A stretch of DNA of 64,000 nt from Candidatus Latescibacterota bacterium (GTDB lineage Bacteria; Latescibacterota; UBA2968). A program made the translations under genes and the position numbers. The stretch covers positions 62,001-126,000 of the forward strand of contig JAJDYX010000056.1 of the NCBI GenBank assembly GCA_022824945.1, given 5' to 3'. Under the pieces are notes generated by a model, which did not search any database, was not told the DNA's origin, and saw only the letters and a program-made list of their open reading frames with translations. Of this stretch, positions 24,847 through 35,200 are shown one piece after another. Numbering within the stretch: position 1 is the stretch's first letter; every line of letters starts with the position of its first letter.

Positions 24847-25854
24847 ATGATCCCACGTACCTATTTTTTTATTTTCTCAGCTATATTGCTCCTGGGCTGC
24901 ACTGAACGCCAGGTCCGCATCCACTTTGAACAGGCCGAAAAATATCGGCACGAAGGCAAAATCGACCTCGCAATCGAAGAATACAAAGCCATCCTCGCGC
25001 TTCGTCCCGATGCGATTGACGCCCTCAACAACCTCGGTTATCTCTACGTTGAAAAAGGCCAGTATGCCAATGCCATTGCGCAATATCAAAAAGCCATAGC
25101 CGTCAAACCCGACTTTGCCGAAGCCCTCTTCAACCTCGGCGTCGCCTATGTCGCGCATAGTCAAATCGACAGCGCCATAGCCGCGTATCAGGGCGCCCTG
25201 CAATACGATCCCAAAAACCACGAAATCCACAACAACCTGGGCGCCGCCCACACCATGGCTGGCAATCGCACAGAAGCCGAAGCCTGCTACCAGCAGGCCC
25301 TCAAGCTCAAACCCGACTACGCCGATGTGTACCACAACCTCGGCCTGCTCTACACTTACGAAGGTCGGTACCGAGACGCCATCCCAAAATACGAAAAAGC
25401 CATCCGCTACAAACCCAATTTTGCCGACGCATACAATAACATGGGCAGTGCGTACCTCGAATTGGGCCAGTATGAAAACGCCATCCAGCACTTTCAAACC
25501 GCCATCCGCCTCCAGCCCGATCACGCACTCGCCCGGGAAAACCTCCGAGAAACCGAAACGCGCCTGAAAGCGCGCGAAGCCGGAGAAATGCGCGCCCAAC
25601 ACATCCTCGTCAAAACCGAAGCCGACGCCCACAAACTGCTCGAACAACTCGACTCAGGTGCCGAATTTAGCGCTTTGGCACGGCTCTATTCTACCGACAC
25701 TGCATCGGGGCGACAAGGAGGCGACCTCGGCGCATTCCTCCCCGGCACGCTCTTGCCGAAATTTGAACAGGCCGTAAAAAAAATCGAACCCGGTAAGGTC
25801 GGCGGACCAGTTAGAACTCCGGCGGGATATCACATCATCAAACGCATCTATTAA
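24847..25854 (+). CDS. TPR lipoprotein fused to a parvulin-type peptidyl-prolyl isomerase
   Basis: 335 residues. Signal MIPRTYFFIFSAILLLGC with lipobox Cys 18, then about six TPR units (residues 25-235; LNNLGYLYVEKGQYANAIAQY and similar), then a PpiC/parvulin domain from about 246 to the end (MRAQHILVKTEADAHKLLEQ, ARLYSTDTASGRQGGDLGAF, GPVRTPAGYHIIKRI). Parvulins help outer-membrane protein folding in the periplasm. The TPR part would bind a partner. This order of domains on a lipid anchor is unusual compared with SurA or PrsA. Its stop is 4 bases from the convergent GWxTD gene, so it may serve folding of the nearby barrels and GWxTD proteins. Confidence 0.85.
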   Translation: MIPRTYFFIFSAILLLGCTERQVRIHFEQAEKYRHEGKIDLAIEEYKAILALRPDAIDALNNLGYLYVEKGQYANAIAQYQKAIAVKPDFAEALFNLGVAYVAHSQIDSAIAAYQGALQYDPKNHEIHNNLGAAHTMAGNRTEAEACYQQALKLKPDYADVYHNLGLLYTYEGRYRDAIPKYEKAIRYKPNFADAYNNMGSAYLELGQYENAIQHFQTAIRLQPDHALARENLRETETRLKAREAGEMRAQHILVKTEADAHKLLEQLDSGAEFSALARLYSTDTASGRQGGDLGAFLPGTLLPKFEQAVKKIEPGKVGGPVRTPAGYHIIKRIY

Positions 25855-25858
25855 CCCC

Positions 25859-28738
25859 TCAGTCACCCAGCACAAACTGCGCCTGCTTGCTCACGCTGGG
25901 TGTATCCGATTTGTTCAAATCCGTCACCACCACCTCGATCTCCAACTGCTCTTTGCTATTCTCGGGCACATCCAGCGCAATATAAAGCGGCTCTGATGTC
26001 GCGGTACCCGTATGCTCATAGGAAATCTGCACCCCATCAGCCCGTGGCGTTTGGCCCAACAGCCGGCCCAATCCCCGAATCACGCCCGTACCCTGTATCC
26101 CCTTAAGCCTGTACTCCACGCGGTAACTCGTTTGCCCAAACGCATCTCGGCTCAAATTATAAACCTCGTAATAGAGATAAACCGGTTGCGCCTTCGCAAA
26201 AGTCTTAGATGGCAGGGGTACCACCCGCAAATCCCCCTTTTGGAACTTCCCTACCTGCTCTTCCACCTCGACAATCTGCCCCGCCAGTTCCAGATCGCTC
26301 AGCGCCAGAGCCTCACCGCGGAAAGATTGAACTGTGACATACGTCTTATGCGCCTGAATTTTTCGGCTTATGGGATCGCGCACCTGAGTAGCCAGGAAAT
26401 ACTGCCCAGGAGACAGTGCCGCACGCACCTGATCCACCATCAGCGTCCCCTTCCCCGCCTCCCCACTGATAGCTTCAGCCATCCGCACACTATCCCGAAA
26501 AACCGGCCTCAGCGAACGATCATAGACCACCACGTCTCGATCCAGCATCACCTGTGAATTTCCCGACGGCGTCAAAGCGGCCATCGGCACCCCCATATAC
26601 GCCTCCATAGCTGTCTCTCGCTCAGATTCGCGGAAATTTGCCGTGTACATATAAAGATCCAGAGGATCGCCCCCGTAATCATGCACATAAATCGAAGGCG
26701 ATTGAGACACAACCCGCGCCACAACCGTCTCGGGTGCCATCCGAGACCACAGCGCGTGATTGGGCGAATTGGGCGGAATAGGCGCGAAATCGAAAAACCC
26801 GCTACCCGTAGGATCCAGAAATGTAATCTCGATCCCTCCGCCGACCTCGGCATAAATCCACGACTCCCACTTATAACCCAGTTCAGATCCATCGAGCATC
26901 ACACTGCGCCTGCGCGGCACCGGAAAAGTCGGCATCCCCCGCACCTCAGCTGTCTCAGCCTCCACCCCATATCCATACGACGAACTCGACTGCCCGTGTA
27001 CATGCTTGCTCGGTGCAACCTCCTCCAGGGCATTTGCGGCCATCATATTCAGGCGATTTTTCACCTTTGCGACTTTTTCATCCGTCTCAAACACCAGATA
27101 ATCCGACCAACTCTGATGATCCGGATGCCCCAGCCGAATGTACACATCGCCCCGCCGGTCCCATCCCCGGCCGTGCCATTCTTCCAGGCCCTCGGTAAAA
27201 TTTGAACGCGCAAAATGCACCCGCCGATAATGCTCAACGCGACGCTCGTTCACCTGTGTCGTCGGCGTGGGATCCTGCTCCAGCCAGAAAACTTCTCGAA
27301 GCTGTGTTAGCGACCGCCCAAGAGCTACCCGAATTTTGGAAAGCACCTCGGCAGGAGCCACCAGCGACAAATCCTGATAGTATTCCCGTTCTGTCGGATC
27401 CAAAAACTGGAAATAACGCTCAAAAGCCGCCTGTGCCTGGGCAAAATCCTCTCGCTCAATATACATCTCTGCCAAAAGCGGCAAATACTCTTTCGGCTTT
27501 GTCTGTGCCATCTCTTTCAACTCATCCAGACCATAGGTCTCCTCCCCCACACTCTTCAACCGCATCGCCACATGCGCCAGACGCGCAGGCGTAATAGGAT
27601 GACCGGGATTCACCGCCATCTGCTGCGAATACGCCTTCATCGCCTTGTCGTAATAGCGCAGCGACTCGTAAAAAACACCCAGCTTGAAATATGCGTCATA
27701 GTGATCCGGAAAAAGCTCTATCACATTTCCAAAATAATAATCCAGATCCACGCGATCCATCCCCACCATAGCCAGATGGCACATCCCCAGATTGTAGTGC
27801 GCCGCCGGATATGCTTTGTCCATCGCGCAGGTCTCGCGGAACAACCTCAGTGCCCGCGACTTCTGGCCCGGCATCTTCAACGCAGCCAGCGCCCGCCCGT
27901 TGCGCGCCTCCACAAATCTTCTCTTTTTTTGAATCGCCTTTAAGAACAGCTTTTCAGCTTCTTTTACCTCATCCTGCTCCAGGCGAAGGTAGCCCAGCGC
28001 GCACATCGCCACCGCATCATCTGGGTGTAAAATCATCATCCGGTCGCAAATACGGGCAGCCTCCTTCACCAGTTTCTCATCCGGAGCCTGCGCCCGCGTA
28101 ATATACTTCTTCGGAATCAGGTCTCCCCGCTCAAAAAACGCATCTGACACCGTCACATAGCGGCGTCCAAAGTGGTAATCATAATAATATTTCAGCACCA
28201 GCGGATTGCGCGCCTGCCAGAACCGCGCCAAAAACAGCCCCTTGTTCTTCCGATCCAATGCCTTGTAAAAAGCCGCCGTATCCGCGTCGGCAACCTCCGC
28301 CAAAATCAAACCCGCCACCTGCTCTTCAAACTCGCCAAAACTCGCCTGCAATTCTGCCTCGGCAACCTGTTGACCCGCCTCTCCCTCCTCCGCTTCTCTT
28401 TCTCGCTCTAAAATTTTGATGTGTACCCGCTCTACCCGAAGCTCGCCGATCAAAGTCTTAAGCACCACCTCTGACTCTGATTCCGACGCGATCTCACCCT
28501 TCAACACCGTACCATCCACGAGCAACACAGTAACATTGCGCGAAGGCTGCTCTATCATTTTAATCAGCGACTTTTCCACCCGAAGTTCGCCCATCGCCGT
28601 CTTGATCACCACCTCTGTCTCAGACTCAGACACAATCTCGCCCTTCAACACCGTACCATCCTCGAGCAACACCGTTGCGCCATAAGCGGGTGCAACCGCC
28701 AAAAAGAGACAAAGCGCGATTGAAAAAATATTCAACAT
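25859..28738 (-). CDS. GWxTD domain protein with N-terminal tandem modules and TPRs
   Basis: 959 residues. Signal peptide 1-21, then two copies of a 41-residue module (22-62 and 70-110: DGTVLKGEIxSESExEVV, KTxxGELRVE), then an acidic linker, TPR repeats (about 210-450), and the GWxTD domain: FWLEQDPTPTTQVNERRVEHYRR, then GRGWDRRGDVYIRLGHPD. A C-terminal beta-sandwich follows (GQYFLATQVRD, LSDLELAGQIVEVEE, YLYYEVYNLSRDAFGQTSY). The same layout recurs at 35731-39195 and 58538-60958. GWxTD proteins are widespread in the FCB group, secreted, and of unknown role. CAGGAG precedes the ATG. Confidence 0.85.
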   Translation of the reverse strand: MLNIFSIALCLFLAVAPAYGATVLLEDGTVLKGEIVSESETEVVIKTAMGELRVEKSLIKMIEQPSRNVTVLLVDGTVLKGEIASESESEVVLKTLIGELRVERVHIKILEREREAEEGEAGQQVAEAELQASFGEFEEQVAGLILAEVADADTAAFYKALDRKNKGLFLARFWQARNPLVLKYYYDYHFGRRYVTVSDAFFERGDLIPKKYITRAQAPDEKLVKEAARICDRMMILHPDDAVAMCALGYLRLEQDEVKEAEKLFLKAIQKKRRFVEARNGRALAALKMPGQKSRALRLFRETCAMDKAYPAAHYNLGMCHLAMVGMDRVDLDYYFGNVIELFPDHYDAYFKLGVFYESLRYYDKAMKAYSQQMAVNPGHPITPARLAHVAMRLKSVGEETYGLDELKEMAQTKPKEYLPLLAEMYIEREDFAQAQAAFERYFQFLDPTEREYYQDLSLVAPAEVLSKIRVALGRSLTQLREVFWLEQDPTPTTQVNERRVEHYRRVHFARSNFTEGLEEWHGRGWDRRGDVYIRLGHPDHQSWSDYLVFETDEKVAKVKNRLNMMAANALEEVAPSKHVHGQSSSSYGYGVEAETAEVRGMPTFPVPRRRSVMLDGSELGYKWESWIYAEVGGGIEITFLDPTGSGFFDFAPIPPNSPNHALWSRMAPETVVARVVSQSPSIYVHDYGGDPLDLYMYTANFRESERETAMEAYMGVPMAALTPSGNSQVMLDRDVVVYDRSLRPVFRDSVRMAEAISGEAGKGTLMVDQVRAALSPGQYFLATQVRDPISRKIQAHKTYVTVQSFRGEALALSDLELAGQIVEVEEQVGKFQKGDLRVVPLPSKTFAKAQPVYLYYEVYNLSRDAFGQTSYRVEYRLKGIQGTGVIRGLGRLLGQTPRADGVQISYEHTGTATSEPLYIALDVPENSKEQLEIEVVVTDLNKSDTPSVSKQAQFVLGD
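28430..28675 (-). repeat. Tandem 144-bp internal duplication encoding two beta modules
   Basis: The stretch CACCCTTCAACACCGTACCATC near 28495 recurs with small changes near 28639 (CGCCCTTCAACACCGTACCA), 144 bases or 48 codons apart. This duplicates the N-terminal module of the GWxTD protein. Later substitutions are mostly silent or conservative. Confidence 0.8.
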
Positions 28739-28815
28739 GCATCTCTCTCCTGAAGAACCCCGGCAAAGGCAAATACAATACCCCTTCCCCTCATACCTGT
28801 CAAGCCATGAAAAAA

Positions 28816-28844
28816 CGGCGGAAGGATACCAGACCCTTCCGCCG
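28816..28844 (-). terminator. Rho-independent terminator after the PorV-family gene
   Basis: CGGCGGAAGG (28816-28825) pairs fully with CCTTCCGCCG (28835-28844). On the minus strand the stem is followed by TTTTTT. It closes the TonB receptor - secreted protein - PorV unit and separates it from the GWxTD gene downstream. Confidence 0.85.
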
Positions 28845-28882
28845 ATTATATTACCTCGAGGTGTTAGTCTTCAAGTCAGAGG

Positions 28883-29965
28883 TTAAAAATCAACAGCCCC
28901 TGAAATCACATGCACAGAAGAAAAGAAATCGCTGTCAAATGCCTTAAAGGCATAATCGAGCTTAACACCCCTGCCAGTCTCCGTCAAATACTTCAGACCA
29001 CCACCAAAAGCATAGCTTTCCGTATCGTGATTGGTCTTATAACCCGCACGACCAGAAAAGCCAATCGGACTACCGGCAGCCTGGAATGTGTATTCGATTC
29101 CCACCAGAACCTGCTCGTCAAAATCCACGGGATTCGTCACATCAAAAGCCAGATTCAGATGGTGGGGCACCGGAATGCTACCCGACAGTGACAATACATC
29201 CACCAGCATTCCCAGACGAATATTGCGCGGCAACTCAAATGCCTCGCGCTGATAGGTCTGTTCAAAGCTGTAATTTTGCACCGTCATCGCCAGAATCGTA
29301 TTGCGGAAGCCCGTATTGAAATACGTGCCCAGATCCACGGCAAATGCTGTCTTTGAGTTATCGACAGTCGTGCGATTGCCACCGATCAACACACTACCAG
29401 TACCCAAATTCTGACTGGCAATCTTCACATTGGCACCCACTGAAAAGCGATCGGTGATCTTCATACCATAAGCCGCAGAAAGCGCGTAGTTCGACGTAGT
29501 AAACGTTCCCGTCTCTGTAAAACCCGCACCTGCGGGATTTGGATCAATGGCAGTGCCATTGAAATTGCCGGCATCATAAGTCACAAACCCCAAACCAAAG
29601 GTACCGCGGCCTGGAATATTGAGCGCCGCACCAGCGACCTGACTTTTGGTATCCGCAATCCATGAAACATAAGTGAAAAATGCTTCGCGACCATCGAAAA
29701 ATGCCAGCGTTGCGGGATTGGTAAACACACCGGCTGATGAACCGATCATGCCTGTACCTGCACCTGCAAGGGCTGCTGAACGCGCATTGGTCGGCAGCTT
29801 CAAAAATGCAAAGCCAGCCTGAGCAACTTTGATAAATATGGGATTGTTTTCCTCGTGATTATCCGGCAAAATTTTATCTGGCACACGCAGTTGCGCTTGT
29901 GTTGTTGTAGCCAGAAGCCCGAAAAACAACGCGAGCATCATGAGGGCCAGTTTTGTGTATTTCAC
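28883..29965 (-). CDS. PorV/PorQ-family outer-membrane barrel protein
   Basis: 360 residues. Signal peptide 1-25 (MKYTKLALMMLALFFGLLATTTQA, then Q), then VAQAGFAFLKLPTNARSAALAGAGTGMIGSSAGVFTNPATLAF, the typical N-terminal hatch of the PorV/UPF0164 group, and a barrel made of alternating strands (YALSAAYGMKITDRFSVGANVKIA, AFAVDLGTYFNTGFRNTILAMTVQN). In Bacteroidetes PorV carries substrates to the type IX system. Start is GTG with AAGGAG in front. Third gene of a receptor - secreted protein - PorV series that is repeated in the window. Confidence 0.85.
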   Translation of the reverse strand: MKYTKLALMMLALFFGLLATTTQAQLRVPDKILPDNHEENNPIFIKVAQAGFAFLKLPTNARSAALAGAGTGMIGSSAGVFTNPATLAFFDGREAFFTYVSWIADTKSQVAGAALNIPGRGTFGLGFVTYDAGNFNGTAIDPNPAGAGFTETGTFTTSNYALSAAYGMKITDRFSVGANVKIASQNLGTGSVLIGGNRTTVDNSKTAFAVDLGTYFNTGFRNTILAMTVQNYSFEQTYQREAFELPRNIRLGMLVDVLSLSGSIPVPHHLNLAFDVTNPVDFDEQVLVGIEYTFQAAGSPIGFSGRAGYKTNHDTESYAFGGGLKYLTETGRGVKLDYAFKAFDSDFFSSVHVISGAVDF

Positions 29966-30025
29966 AACTTATCTCCTTGATCAAAAGCAAGTCAGCTCTA
30001 ACAACTGCTGACTGCTGGAAGCTCT

Positions 30026-32146
30026 CTACCTGACCACGACAAAGCGCTCGATGTGCTTGGCACCAGTTGCCGTATCTTCGATGTGAGCAAAGTAAATTCC
30101 GCTCACCAGGAACTGGTTATTATCCGAAGTCATCAGATCCCACGACTCGTCGCCAGAGCCAGAAGTGTGGTCAATGCGCGTCACGAGATCACCGGTAATG
30201 GTAAAAATGTGGATAACCGCCTGCCCCGGCAGATTCACAAACTGCAGCTTATTGGGCTGTCCCTGATAGTTAAAACCCCCATCGTCGAGTTGCCCGCCCT
30301 GCACCTGATAGGGATTGGGCACAATGCGAACCTGCGTAATATCACTGGCAGGACCGCGGAAGGGACTCACGCCCTCTGCTTCGGTGCGCGTGGCAAATCG
30401 GCTGCTCTCCAGACCATTGGCATCAACGGCTGTCACGGAATAATAATACCGCGTACCGCGAAGAGCCGTCTCATCGTTAAATGTAGTACCTGTTGGCGAT
30501 CCAATCAGTTCGGGAACTTCCGTGTGGCGGCCCGCGTAGCGATACACATTGTAATGAGCCGCGCCAGAAACCGCATCCCAGCTCAACTCATTGAGATCGG
30601 GACCAGAGGTCACCGTCACCGAGGCAGGCCAATTGGGTGCAGCGGGCAATCGGGGCATCGTCCCCGTGCGATTTGCCCATGCCTCGCGTGCAACAGCCAC
30701 AGTCGCCTTCAGCGAATCCAGACCACTGTCGAGAAAAGCTTCTTTTTCCACAAAACCAATCGTGCCATCTGCCCAGGCCTTGCCCACGCGCTTGTTTTCC
30801 GCTTCAGACGGACCAGCGACAATTACTGCCGACACAATGTGAATGCTCTGACCGGGCTTCAAATCCCAGGGACCAAAGGTCGTGACCCACTGATAGATCT
30901 GCTCAGTGGTTACATACCCCGGTTGGTCGGGATCGGAAATCGCAATGCGGTCGTCGCGGCGGACCGAGTTCGGCTGCACATAAAAATCATACACGGTCTT
31001 GCGGTCTGCTGTGCGCGTACTCGTCCACACTTCACCCGGCACCCAGCGCACATGGCGCGGCTGTGCATTTTCGGGATCGGAGTTGTCATCCAGCCAGTTC
31101 TCGCCCAACACATTGGGATCATTGGTCGGCGTCTTATCCACATGCAAAAACACGCGTCCCTTGTAGTGCGATTCCATAAACTCGCCCGAACTGATATTGG
31201 CATCGCGCACCCCATCGAGCAAATCGCCAACTGCTGGCGCGGGTTCGCCGCGGTCATCGCCATCGGGGCGATACCCCAGCTTATCGCTGTCATCGCCATC
31301 GTGGATGTAGAGCAACTTCTCTTCATCATCCCAGTAATTCACCTCATCCCATATACCACCAGCGAGCAAGCCAGCATCGTAAGCGCGGCCCCCATCTTCG
31401 GGATTAATCGTGATATGCGCGCCACCGGCAGGACCTGAACCACCGCGCTGCAAATAGTAGTTCAACCCAATGTGGAAATTGTCATAAGACGGATTTTTCT
31501 GCGCCGTTTCCGGGCTTGCAGCAATGCCGCGTTCGCCCGCTCTGAGATCAACCACATGCGGATTTTCCGGATATGTAATCGTCGTAACTTCAAAGATCAT
31601 ATCGTCGGCATTCTGGTTTGCCCAGGAATACGTCTCGCGCACAATGCGCAAGCCCTCGGAGTTTACAATTGTGCTACTAATCATAAAATCAGCACCTAAA
31701 TCCGACCGCACGGCATCGTCGTCTTCGGGGAACAAACGCCAATTCGTACGCAATATCTCTTTGCCATCCTGAGTCAACGTTGGCGGATTGATGCGGAAGA
31801 ATTTCGGATTGGGTCTGTTCAGTCGCGTCTGTGTGCCCCCCAACCTCGAAGACGAAAAATCGGCGAGGTCATCGAGCAGGTCATTGCACCAGGGGCTTTG
31901 CGTGGTATTCACCAGATGTTGCCCGCCTTCGTAATAGCTGGGCACATTAAACGACGAATACAACCCGACCACAGCCATACCCGAATTCCCAATGCGATAG
32001 CCGATATCCGGATCTGTATCGCCTGTTTCGAGACCGCCGGGCCAAATCAGACGATCCGAGCTCCACAGCGTACCGACCTCGTGACTCTGTGCATAAGCAC
32101 TGCCAGCCATCAGTATCGCTATCAGCACAAATACAAAACGTTTCAT
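30026..32146 (-). CDS. Large secreted protein with FN3 and FlgD-like C-terminal domain
   Basis: 706 residues from the ATG at 32146 (CAGGAG upstream). Signal peptide MKRFVFVLIAILMAGSAYAQ. The first 500 residues form an unrecognised region shared in style with the 779-residue protein at 47490 (both treat WxxQNADDMIFEVTTI / HQDFDDFFIIELEF-like segments). Then an FN3-like domain (about 520-610, LNELSWDAVSGAAHYNVYRY) and a C-terminal segment IRIVPNPYQ, HIFTITGDLVTRIDH, SGIYFAHIEDT, which resembles FlgD-Ig/type IX sorting ends. It is likely exported to the surface with help of the adjacent PorV protein. Function unknown. Confidence 0.75.
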   Translation of the reverse strand: MKRFVFVLIAILMAGSAYAQSHEVGTLWSSDRLIWPGGLETGDTDPDIGYRIGNSGMAVVGLYSSFNVPSYYEGGQHLVNTTQSPWCNDLLDDLADFSSSRLGGTQTRLNRPNPKFFRINPPTLTQDGKEILRTNWRLFPEDDDAVRSDLGADFMISSTIVNSEGLRIVRETYSWANQNADDMIFEVTTITYPENPHVVDLRAGERGIAASPETAQKNPSYDNFHIGLNYYLQRGGSGPAGGAHITINPEDGGRAYDAGLLAGGIWDEVNYWDDEEKLLYIHDGDDSDKLGYRPDGDDRGEPAPAVGDLLDGVRDANISSGEFMESHYKGRVFLHVDKTPTNDPNVLGENWLDDNSDPENAQPRHVRWVPGEVWTSTRTADRKTVYDFYVQPNSVRRDDRIAISDPDQPGYVTTEQIYQWVTTFGPWDLKPGQSIHIVSAVIVAGPSEAENKRVGKAWADGTIGFVEKEAFLDSGLDSLKATVAVAREAWANRTGTMPRLPAAPNWPASVTVTSGPDLNELSWDAVSGAAHYNVYRYAGRHTEVPELIGSPTGTTFNDETALRGTRYYYSVTAVDANGLESSRFATRTEAEGVSPFRGPASDITQVRIVPNPYQVQGGQLDDGGFNYQGQPNKLQFVNLPGQAVIHIFTITGDLVTRIDHTSGSGDESWDLMTSDNNQFLVSGIYFAHIEDTATGAKHIERFVVVR

Positions 32147-32162
32147 AAGTTTATACTCCTGT

Positions 32163-32201
32163 AAAAAATCTGTCGCCCTCTCCCACTTGCAGGAGAGGGC
32201 G
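32163..32201 (-). terminator. Intercistronic hairpin with T tract between receptor and secreted protein
   Basis: CGCCCTCTCC (32174-32183) pairs fully with GGAGAGGGCG (32192-32201). On the minus strand a TTTTTT tract follows after a few bases. It sits inside the likely operon, so it may lower expression of the downstream genes and not end the transcript completely. Confidence 0.65.
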
Positions 32202-32215
32202 AAAATGGACACACA

Positions 32216-35200
32216 TTAGAACGAGAATCGCAAACCAAATGTGATGTCTCGACGGTCCAGATAGACGATGTACGGACGGTACGTTTCCGGGAAATTGTCC
32301 AGATCGGCATCGGAACCCGGACGGCTACCTTCCTGAAGTTTGCCGCTGGCATCAACAGTCCAGCCAAGTCGCTCCATATACGCGTCGGCGTTGGCATCGT
32401 CATTTGTGCCTGGATAGTCCCAGACCTCGCCATCGTAGTCACGCAGATTGTTGAAGTTCTTGAAATTGAAAATATTGTGAATTTCCAAATACAACAGCGG
32501 TGCGCCCGCGGTATCAAAGGCTTTTGAAATCCGCAGATCTGCCATGTTGCTATCTGTCCACTGCACATTCAGCACATTCTGCAGCGCAGCGTCATTGGTC
32601 GGATTGTGATTCATCCACCAACCGCCCTGGCGGCGGTAGAACAAATTGGCTTCCCAACCGCCTTTCAACATGCGCTGTTCGGCGCCGTAGTCCAGCGGCG
32701 TTCGGAAGTTCAAACCCAACTTCCAGATTGGACGCGGCTTAAATTGTGGATTGGCGGCATTAGCACTGGCCTCAATAGTCAATCGGGAAGGCGTCGATAC
32801 CGTGTTCTGATCGTAGATATTCTCCCACCCAATCCGCTTGCTACGCTCCTGGCGGTAATCATAAGAAATGAAACCCGTAAAGAACTGACCGCGCGATTTC
32901 TTAAACGCAAGCTCATAACCGCGCACATCTTTAATGCGACCCTGCGTTGTCCACCGCGTACGTCTGCTGGTCGTATTTTCGGGATAATAACTCGTGTTGG
33001 GTTCGAGTTCTTTGTCAATGTCCTTAAAATACACCGTGCCCGAAGCCAGATATGTACCTTCAAAACTCTTCTCAAAACCGAGTTCATAAGCAATGGTCTG
33101 TGGCATCTCTACCCAGGGATTCCCAAAGTTCTCCAAAGGCTCACCCGCACCGGACTGCGCGCGGTAGAGTTCCACTGTCGTCGGCACCTGATAGAAGTGA
33201 CCGTAGTTAAAAAAGAGCTTGGAAGTCGCCGTCGTCGGATGAGACACGCCAAACCGCGGACTCCATTCCCATTTGGTTGGCGCGCGAACCGAGCGTCGAT
33301 TTGAATACAACAATTCGGCATTCGATCCCAGATATTCATTGTGTGGCTGTCCCACGAGGTCAAACCACTTGTCCGGACGGTGAAAATCCAAACGCAGACC
33401 CGCATTCACCACGATCTGGCGATATTCCATGCGGTCTTGCACAAAGAAACCGCCATACCACGGCGTCTTCACCCAATAATTGTGCAAGTTGGCTGTTTGC
33501 GTCGCCACGATATCTGCCGGATTGTCGCTCTCCCAACCTTCGGGGCGGTCTGGCAACGTGGAGACATAACCTCGGAACTCTCTCAAGAAAAACGTATGCG
33601 CCTGAATACCGGCTTTGATCTGGTGATGTGGTGTCATCTGGCTGGTAATATCAAAGGTTACATCCGTCTCTTTGATATAAGACCAGTCCGCTGAACGACT
33701 GGCACCACCGCCGCCGCGCAAACGGTAAATACCCAAAATATCAACGCGGCGGTTGGCATAGTTCCAACCCACAGGCGCTTCATCCAGAATCACAGCCCCT
33801 GCTGCTTGTGCGGAGGCAGCACCGGATTCGGTAATCTCTTCAACCCGACCATCGGGATAAACCGCTGCTGCGGGAATACCCACGGCTTGAGGTTTCTGCC
33901 AGGTGGCTTCCCAATCTGTGCGACCATACCGCGCCGTCAAATTGTAAAACGTCTTTGGAGAAAGCGTGTGCGACCAGTTCAGAGTATAATAATTGCGGTC
34001 AATGGTCTCTTGATTGGCTTGAGACCCCGGCGCAAACATCTGAACATCGTCAAAGCGGCGCGAGGCTTCCACCTGCGATCTGACAAAGGTTCCCGTAAAG
34101 TCACCCGTTTTTGTGCCATCTGCCCAACCGCGCAAATAACCCAGCGATAGCTTGGTCGTAGCCGTTGGTGTAAACGTCAATTTGGCCTGCGCCATGTTGT
34201 CGCGATACGACGTCTTGGACAAATCGTACACATACGCCGTGCGCTCGCGCTGGCTGGTCACCATCACCGACAATTTATCCTTGATCACCGGCGTGCCAAC
34301 CGTCACATCGTAGAGATAATCGGCCTCGCGATCGGCAGCATTGGCATTAAAGCCATTGTTTCCTTCCAACTCAAAATTGCGGTGCTGCCATGCCCATATC
34401 CCTTTTGCCTGGGCAACAGTTGTTATCGGAAGATCGAAAATACCCGCAGTCCATTCGCCTGCCGGACCGCCGCGATCACTGAACTCCTGCGTCCAGCCCT
34501 TAAAATCAGGTACGCCATCGCCATTGCGGTCTGCTGTGGGACCATCGCTCTCAAAACGACCAATATCCCACCAATTGTCCGAGCTATATACATCGGGACC
34601 AAAATGCTTGCGACCAGCGGGATTGTAACGCGCATCTGCACTGATTGTAAATTGACGAGGCTCGCGGGTCACAATATTGACAACGCCACTGCGCGCATCG
34701 CCATACTCAGCACTAAAGCCACCCGTCAAAATCTGAACTTCTGCCAGATTTGTTTTGCTAAAAGAAGAATACGGACGGTTATTGCGGTTGTCTTTCATAC
34801 CCACACCGTCCATTGTGTACAACATCTCTTCTTCACTGGCACCGCGAATGGTCAAACCCCAGTCATCGCTATCCACGCCTACCTGTGTGGCAAACGCATC
34901 GCGCAAACGGGGACCCGTGGGTGCTTCGCGGACTTCACTTGCCTTCATAATCGTCTGAGCGTAAGAAACTTCCAATTCGACCGGCGGACGCTCAGCCACC
35001 ACCGTAATCTCACTCAATTCAACGGTCGATTCTGTCAGCGAAAAATTCACAGGCGAGGTGCGGTCAACACTGACCACCACATCCGTCTTACTCACCGTGT
35101 GATATCCCACAAGCGATGCCTGAACTTCGTACACGCCAGGCAAAACCTGAATAATGAAATAATCGCCATTGACATCTGCTGTGGCGCCCATTCTGGTGCC

